A stretch of 64,000 nucleotides of DNA from Capra hircus. Taxonomy: Eukaryota; Chordata; Mammalia; Artiodactyla; Bovidae. A program made the translations under genes and the position numbers. The stretch covers positions 74,976,069-75,040,068 of the forward strand of contig NC_030811.1 in the NCBI RefSeq assembly GCF_001704415.2, in the 5' to 3' direction. The notes beneath the pieces were generated by a model. It had not been told where the DNA came from. It worked only from the letters and a program-made list of their open reading frames with translations, and did no database searches. This document shows, in pieces, positions 58,406-64,000 of the stretch. Every line of letters begins with the position of its first letter. Position 1 is the stretch's first letter.

Positions 58406-58612
58406 AGAGCTTCCTGGTGGCTCAGAGGGAAAAGCGTCTGCCGGCAATGCAGGAGACCTGGATTCGATCCGTGGGTTGGGAAGATCCCCTGGAGAAGGAA
58501 ATGGCAACCCACTCCAGTACTCTTGCCTGGAAAATCCCTTGGACAGAGAAGCCTGATAGACTACAGTCCATGGGATCGCAAAGACTCGGACGTAACTGAG
58601 TGACTTCACTTT
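58406..58612 (+). mobile_element. Bov-tA SINE
   Basis: Sense Bov-tA: head (agcttcctggtggctcagag), B-box altered to ggattcgatccg, well-kept body (actccagtactcttgcctgg) and tail (gatcgcaaagactcggac). The flanking duplication is not obvious. Confidence 0.92.
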
Positions 58613-59389
58613 CCATAGTCCTAAATAGTTCCGTGTAAATGCAAAGAAGGACAATAATGTGGAAAGAACTGAGCTGCCAAGCAAAACCCAGAGGGGACTC
58701 CGAATGTGGAGTTTGCAGGGGTGGATGTGGGAGTGAGAAAGATGCAAAAGATGGCATTAACTAGAATTCTATGTAAATACATAGAGGAGACTTGCCTGAG
58801 AGAAGGCTGCTGGTGGATTCTGGCCTCTCTGATAAATATACGGACCAATTCTCAAGCACTTATTCTAGAGAAAACCCTTTGTATTGAAGGCTTCTACTCC
58901 CTCTCTACCACCATTAACACAGAGAAGCGTAGCTCCTAGGCAGCTTTTCTACTCAGGGGTAAAAATGAGCAAAAAAATTTAACAACAGTTACAACAGGAG
59001 AAGATCCATATCTGCTACCTAAAAAGTAACAATCTAGTCCATGTTTCCTTGTGAATAGACAATAAATCACATGAAAAAATCCAGAATCATGAAATCAAAA
59101 GTTCAAGATAAAGAGACTATCTCATTCCCAATAAATATGAGATAATTTAGGAAAAAGAATAGAAAAAGAAAAACTGGAGATTCAAAATATATTATAAAGG
59201 GTATGTTTATTTTTTTTAATTCAGGAAATCCCTTTGAAGGATTCATTAAGAAATAGTAACAAGATTGTCTATAGGGCTGGGAACTAAATGAGAGAGAGCA
59301 TTGTCACTATGCATTTCTTTTAGCCTATTGAATTTTGTCCCAGGACCACGTTTTCCTATTTAAATTAATAGAATATAATAGATACATAA
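58613..59389. other. unassigned stretch
   Basis: AT-rich toward the right. Nothing recognised. Confidence 0.4.
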
Positions 59390-60290
59390 ATTAAGAACAA
59401 AGTATCACAGAAAAGGAACAGAGAACATGAAGGACCTCTTGGAAAAGAAAGACATTATTGATGAAATAATAGAAGAGTTTGGATAAAAGAGTCAATATAC
59501 AAAGAGACAGCAAAGCTCAAATGTATGAAGTTCATGAAATGAAAAAGGCAGATATTATCAAAGAAATAATAGAAGAAAATTTCTCAGAGCTAAAAAGATA
59601 TGAATCTTTGGGTTGAAATTACTTTTTGCTAATTCTTCTGTTTTAAAAGATAACTGCATAAATCTGTAATTATAAAACTATGTTTATGGGCTCACACATT
59701 TGTATGACAGTAATTCCTTCTGAAGAAAGAAAAAAGGATGTATGCATATATTGGGGAAAAGATTTTATATAATGTTGAAATTAAGTTCGTATTAACTGAA
59801 CTAAATTATTTTAAAATTAGGGTTGAATTTACTCACCAGATTCTGAGGATGAATGAAAAAAGACCCACAAATAAACATCACTGTGAAATTTCAGAACTTC
59901 AAGGATAGAGAAGAGATCTTAAATACTTCCTTGGAAGAAAAGAAGTCATTATATAAAAGAATAAGAATCAAACTGCCATGAAGCAATGCATTCAAAATTC
60001 TAAGGAAAATAATTTTCAAGCTAGAATTCTGCAACCCAGTCAAATTATCAATCAGCTGTTATGGTAACATAATTTTAGATCTACAAAGCCTCAGAAAATT
60101 TACATGTAAAATATCCCTCCCAAAGAATTTTCTTCTGACAAATAAGATAAAAAGTAATTCAAAAGGAGTTGTAAGATGCAAGAAACAGTGGCACTAATTT
60201 GGGTGCAGAATAAAAAGAAATCCTAGGAGAAGAAATCTGTAGCCAGCCTGGAAAGCAGTTAGCCCAAATTAGAAGGGCAAGTCAGGGGGC
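59390..60290 (+). mobile_element. very old L1 (L1M/HAL1-like) ORF1-region relic
   Basis: The order gaaatttcagaacttcaagg, agagaagagatcttaaat, gcaatgcattcaaaattcta, tcaagctagaattctgcaac and caaattatcaatcagctg follows the C-terminal region of an old L1 ORF1. It is heavily decayed. The left limit is uncertain. Confidence 0.55.
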
Positions 60291-60331
60291 TCCTACAAGA
60301 ATGTATTTAAGTGGAAGCCGAACAGAACAGT

Positions 60332-60380
<49 letters not shown>

Positions 60381-60392
60381 GCGTGCACGTGC
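60332..60392. repeat. (GT)n microsatellite with GC-containing end
   Basis: About 21 uninterrupted GT units to about 60375, followed by alternating purine-pyrimidine sequence gcgtgtgcgtgcacgtgc. Confidence 0.97.
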
Positions 60393-61034
60393 TCAGTCTT
60401 ACATATATCAGACAAAATACCTTCCACACCTCCTTTTCCTCTGACTCACCTGACAAGAAAAGACAGTGCCGGTTAGACTAAACTCTGCCTAGGCCATGTC
60501 TGCACATCGGCAGCTGTTCATAACTGGGGAGACCATTGCAGCGGGAATGACTGGCCTCTGGGCACATGACCACAGATCTCACAGATGCCCTAAGCATAGA
60601 CTACCAATGCTGTTACGTTTAAGTTCCAGTCTTTCTCTAGCATCTATTTTATACCATCTTCTTAGTCTCTAAACCTCGTACAACTGTTGTGCATTCCTAA
60701 CTCTTAACTGATACTTACATTATTGATTTATTGATACAGTAGACATATTGCTCTGTGTAATTCTTTTCCTCATGATTATAATTAATTAAACCAGTCTGGA
60801 CCCCTTCCTGACATGCACACAGACATAAAATCCCATGTGGTCTGGAGAAGAAGAGAAAGTCCATCTACAGAGAAAGAGAAGGGAGAGCAAGGTAGAGTGA
60901 ATCCATCTGGTTCAGGTTTCTTGGTTCCAGTTCCCTATTAAGGTCCAACAGCTTTTTTGCCCTGAATTTAGTGAAATATCACTATATCTTCACGTAAAAT
61001 TCCATGCCCTCCCCACCCCCACTTCTAACTTGAG
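60393..61034. other. unassigned stretch
   Basis: Sequence between the microsatellite and the BovB start. Nothing recognised. Confidence 0.4.
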
Positions 61035-61043
61035 TTCACCTCC

Positions 61044-61240
61044 GAGGCCAGGGACAGCGGCAGAGAGGAGCTACCCGGCGTCCGAGGCCAGGGGCGGCGG
61101 CCAGGAGGAGCCACCCCGTGCTGGAGGCCAGGGGCGGCGGGTGGGCGCAGAAGGGCCTAGAGGAGCTATCCCACGTTGAAGGTCAGGAAGGTCGGCAGTA
61201 AGGAGATAATCCTCATCCAAGGTAAGGAGCAGCAGATGTG
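61044..61240 (+). promoter_or_regulatory. 40-bp repeats in BovB 5'UTR
   Basis: gaggccaggg starts at 61044, 61084 and 61124, an exact 40-bp spacing. The units carry cggcgg and gaggagc(t/c)a(c/t)cc. More degenerate units follow at 61181 and 61221 (ggtcaggaagg, ggtaaggagc), again 40 bp apart. The GC-rich, tandem layout at the very 5' end suggests the element's promoter region; that is inference. Confidence 0.6.
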
Positions 61241-62768
61241 CTTTGCTGGAGCAGCCGTGAAGAGATACCCCACACCCAAGGTAAGAGAAACCCAACTAAG
61301 ATGGTAAGTGTTGCAAGAAGGCATCAGAGGGCAGACACACTGAAACCGTACGCACAGAAAACTAGTCAATCTAATCACACTAGGACCACAGCCTTGTCTA
61401 ACTCAGTGAAACCAAGCCATGTCCGTGGGGCAACCCAAGATAGGTGGGTCATGGTGGAGAGATCTGACAGAATGTGGTCCACTGGAGAAGGGAATGGCAA
61501 GCCACTTCAGTATTCTTGCCTTGAGAACCCCATGAACAGTATGAAAAGGCAAAATGATAGGATGCTGAAAGAGGAACACTCCAGGTCAGTAGTTGCCCAA
61601 TATGCTACTGGAGATCAGTGGAGAAATAACTCCAGAAAGAATGAAGGGATGGAGCCAAAGCAAAAACAATACCCAGCTGTGGATGTGACTGGTGATAGAA
61701 GTAAGGTCCGATGCTGTAAAGAGCAATATTGCATAGGAACCCGGAATGTCAGGTCCATGAATCAAGGCAAATTGGAAGTGGTCAAACAGGAGATGGCAAG
61801 AGTGAACATCGACATTCTAGGAATCAGCGAACTAAAATGGACTGGAATGGATGAATTTAACTCAGATGACCATTATATCCACTACTGCAGGCAGGAATCC
61901 CTCAGAAGAAATGGAGTAGCCATCATGGTCAACAAAAGAGTCCAAAATGTAGTACTTGGATGCAATCTCGAAAATGACAGAATGATCTCAGTTCATCTCC
62001 AAGGCAAACCATTCAATATCAGTTATCCAGGTCTATGCCCCAACGAGTAACGCTGAAGAAGCTGAAGTTGAACAGTTTTATGAAGACCTACAAGATCTTT
62101 TAGAACTAACACCCAAAAAAGATGTCCTTTTCATTATAGGGGACTGGAATGCAAAAGTAGGAAGTCAAGAAACACCTGGAGTAACAGGCAAATTTGGCCT
62201 TGGAATGTGGAATGAAGCAGGGCAAAGACTAATAGAATTTTGCCAAGAAAATGTACTGGTCATAGCAAACACCCTCTTTCGACAACACAAGAGAGGACTC
62301 TACACATGGGCATCACCAGATGGTCAACACCGAAATTAGATTGATTATATTCTTTGCAGCCAAAGATGGAGAAGCTCTATACAGTCAACAAAAAGAAGAC
62401 TGGGAGCTGACTGTGACTCAGATCATGAACTCCTTGTTACCAAGTTGAGACTCAAATTGAAGAAAGTAGGGAAAACCGCTAGACCATTCAGGTATGACCT
62501 AAATCAAATTCCTTATGATTATACAGTGGAAGTGAGAAATAGATTTAAGAGACTAGATCTGATAGATAGAGTGCCTAATGAACTATTGAATGAGGTTCGT
62601 GACATTGTACAGGAGACAGGGATCAAGACCATCCCCATGGAAAAGAAATGCAAAAAAGCAAAATGGCTGTCTGGGGAGGCCTTACAAATAGCTGTGAAAA
62701 GAAGAGAGGCGAAAAGCAAAGGAGAAAAGGAAAGACATAAACATCTGAATGCAGAGTTCCAAAGATAG
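61238..62768 (+). pseudogene. BovB N-terminal/endonuclease region (copy 3), broken
   Basis: Open frame 61238-62050 holds a leader rich in basic residues, a segment shared with the Bov-A SINE (LQYSCLENPMN), then endonuclease boxes GTRNVRSMN (Trp to Arg in GTWN) and LGISELKWTG. A two-base loss near 62021 shifts the frame. The continuation has IIGDWNAKVG intact and the YILCSQ box preceded by TAG (62337-62339, from CAG). The frame 62445-62768 covers the end of the domain and linker (RPFRYDLNQIPYDY, KAKWLSGEALQIAV) and ends through a one-base loss near 62765. It is not functional. Confidence 0.9.
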
Positions 62769-64000
62769 CAAGAAGAGATAAGAAAGCCTTCTTCAGTGAT
62801 CAATGCAAAGAAATAGAGGAAAAGAACAGAATGGGAAAGACTAGAGATCTCTTCAAGAAAATTAGAGATACCAAGGGAACATTTCATGCAAAGATGGGCT
62901 CGATAAAGGACAGAAATTGTATGGACCTAACAGAAGCAGACGATACTAAGAAGAGGTGGCAAGAATACACAGAAAAACTGTACAAAAAAGATCTTCACGA
63001 CCTGGATAATCACGATGGTGTGATCACTCATCTAGAGCCAGACATCCTGGAATGTGAAGTCAAGTGGGCCTTAGAAAGTATCACTACGAACAAAGCTAGT
63101 GGCGGTAATGGAATTCCAGTTGAGCTATTTCAGATCCTGAAAGATGATGCTGTGAAAGTGCTGCACTCAATATGCCAGCAAATTTGGAAAACTCAGCAGT
63201 GGCCACAGGACTGGAAAAGGTCAGTTTTCATTCCAATTCCAAAGAAAGGCAATGCCAAAGAATGCTCAAACTACCGCACAATTGCACTCATCTCACATGC
63301 TAGTAAAGTAATGCTCAAAATTCTCCAAGCCAGGCTTCAGCAATACGTGAACCGTGAACTTCCTGATGTTCAAGCTGGTTTTAGAAAAGGCAGAGGAACC
63401 AGAGATCAAATTGCCAACATCCACTCTATCATGGAAAAAGCAAGACAGTTCCAGAAAAACATCTATTTCTGCTTTATTGACTATGCCAAAGCCTTTGACT
63501 GTGTGGATCACAATAAACTGTGGAAAATTCTGAAAGAGATGGGACTATCAGAAGACCTGACCTGCCTCTTGAGAAATCTGTATGCAGATCAGGAAGCAAC
63601 AATTAGAACTGGACATGGAACAACAGACTGGTTCCAAATAGGAAAAGGAGGACGTCAAGGCTGTATATTGTCACCCTGCTTATTTAACTTATATGTAGAG
63701 TACATCATGAGAAACGCTGGGCTGGAGGAAGCACAAGCTGAAATCAAGATTGCCGGAAGAAATATCAATTACCTCAGATATGCAGATGACACCACCCTTA
63801 TGGCAGAAAGTGAAGAGGAACTAAAAAGCCTCTTGATGAAAGTGAAAGTGGAGAGTGAAAAAGTTGGTTTAAAGCTCAACATTCAGAAAACGAAGATCAT
63901 GGCATCTGGTCCCATCAATTCATGGGAAATAGATGGGGAAATAGTGGAAACAGTGTCAGACTTTATTTTGGGGGGCTCCAAAATCACTCTAGATGGTGAC
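62768..64000 (+). pseudogene. BovB reverse transcriptase (copy 3), open to window edge
   Basis: From the frameshift near 62765 the RT frame (codons starting 62768, 62771...) has no stop through 64000, over 400 codons. Boxes in order: DLFKKIRDTKG, NKASGGNGIPVELF, KKGNAKECSNYRTIAL, FCFIDYAKAFDCVD, QGCILSPCLFN, LRYADDTTLMAES, SDFILGGSKIT. All three RT catalytic Asp positions are present. The enzyme would copy BovB RNA at nicked DNA, but the upstream part of the same polyprotein is broken, so I call it a pseudogene. The C-terminus lies outside the window. Confidence 0.9.

Larger units (their letters stand above)
61035..64000 (+). mobile_element. BovB LINE with 5'UTR, copy 3, runs off the window
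   Basis: Colinear sense BovB, the only unrearranged long copy here. A GC-rich 5'UTR with 40-bp repeats (61044 onward) leads to the single long ORF, with endonuclease at about 61690-62440, linker to about 62880, and RT to the edge. The 3' end lies beyond 64000, so the TSD cannot be checked. Lesions: a two-base loss near 62021, TAG at 62337-62339 and a one-base loss near 62765. Confidence 0.93.

Noticed and set aside
60332..60392. Long GT tract as a functional Z-DNA or recombination element
   Set aside because: Ordinary dinucleotide microsatellites are abundant; nothing in the sequence supports a function.
1..64000. Search for a novel defence, biosynthetic or mobile gene cluster
   Set aside because: No host or prokaryotic gene cluster is present; the coding relics are all LINE-derived.

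Overview
This window is nuclear genomic DNA of a ruminant artiodactyl, most likely a bovid such as cattle, sheep, goat or buffalo. The evidence is the repeat content: BovB (RTE-clade) LINEs, Bov-A/Bov-tA SINEs with tRNA-Glu-like heads, a CHR-type SINE and a ruminant-type L1, on a background of older mammalian repeats (L2, MIR, MER5A, old L1M). I found no host protein-coding gene, exon series, RNA gene, CRISPR array or prokaryotic feature. The window is intergenic or deep-intronic sequence, and every long recognisable reading frame in it is a retrotransposon remnant.

Layout. 1-9.97 kb: an L2 relic, a SINE, and an old sense L1 (about 2.4-6.66 kb) carrying a nested BovB, then a SINE and an LTR-like fragment with a 66-bp tandem duplication. 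9.97-12.86 kb: a 5'-inverted BovB between perfect 12-bp target-site duplications (TSDs). 13-20.5 kb: two hAT-type relics, a CHR SINE, L2 pieces, two Bov-tA SINEs and a BovB fragment. 20.5-26.06 kb: the largest stretch with nothing recognisable. 26.06-29.13 kb: an old L1 with SINEs nested in or next to it. 29.7 kb: a 78-bp tandem duplication. 29.95-33.37 kb: a second 5'-inverted BovB, almost complete, also with a perfect 12-bp TSD. 35.67-43.74 kb: a full-length L1 on the minus strand with TSD, CpG-rich 5'UTR, decayed ORF1 and ORF2, a 124-bp internal inverted duplication and a possible 3' transduction. 43.7-51.4 kb: MIRs, two abutting antisense BovB segments, SINEs and a CA microsatellite. 51.5-54.4 kb: an old antisense L1 with an L1 3' end and a dimeric SINE inserted. 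55-60.4 kb: a 58-bp BovB stub, an LTR-like repeat split by a SINE, two more SINEs, an old L1 ORF1 region and a GT microsatellite. 61.04 kb to the end: a sense BovB including its 5'UTR, running off the window with the reverse-transcriptase frame still open.

How the parts relate. LINE machinery (L1 or BovB endonuclease plus reverse transcriptase) made nearly all this sequence by target-primed reverse transcription; the SINEs are its non-autonomous parasites. The window shows directly that the Bov-A SINE body resembles a join of a BovB 5' segment and the BovB 3' end. All autonomous copies seen are inactivated by stops, frameshifts, lost catalytic residues or rearrangement. The most notable observation is two independent BovB copies with the hallmarks of twin priming.
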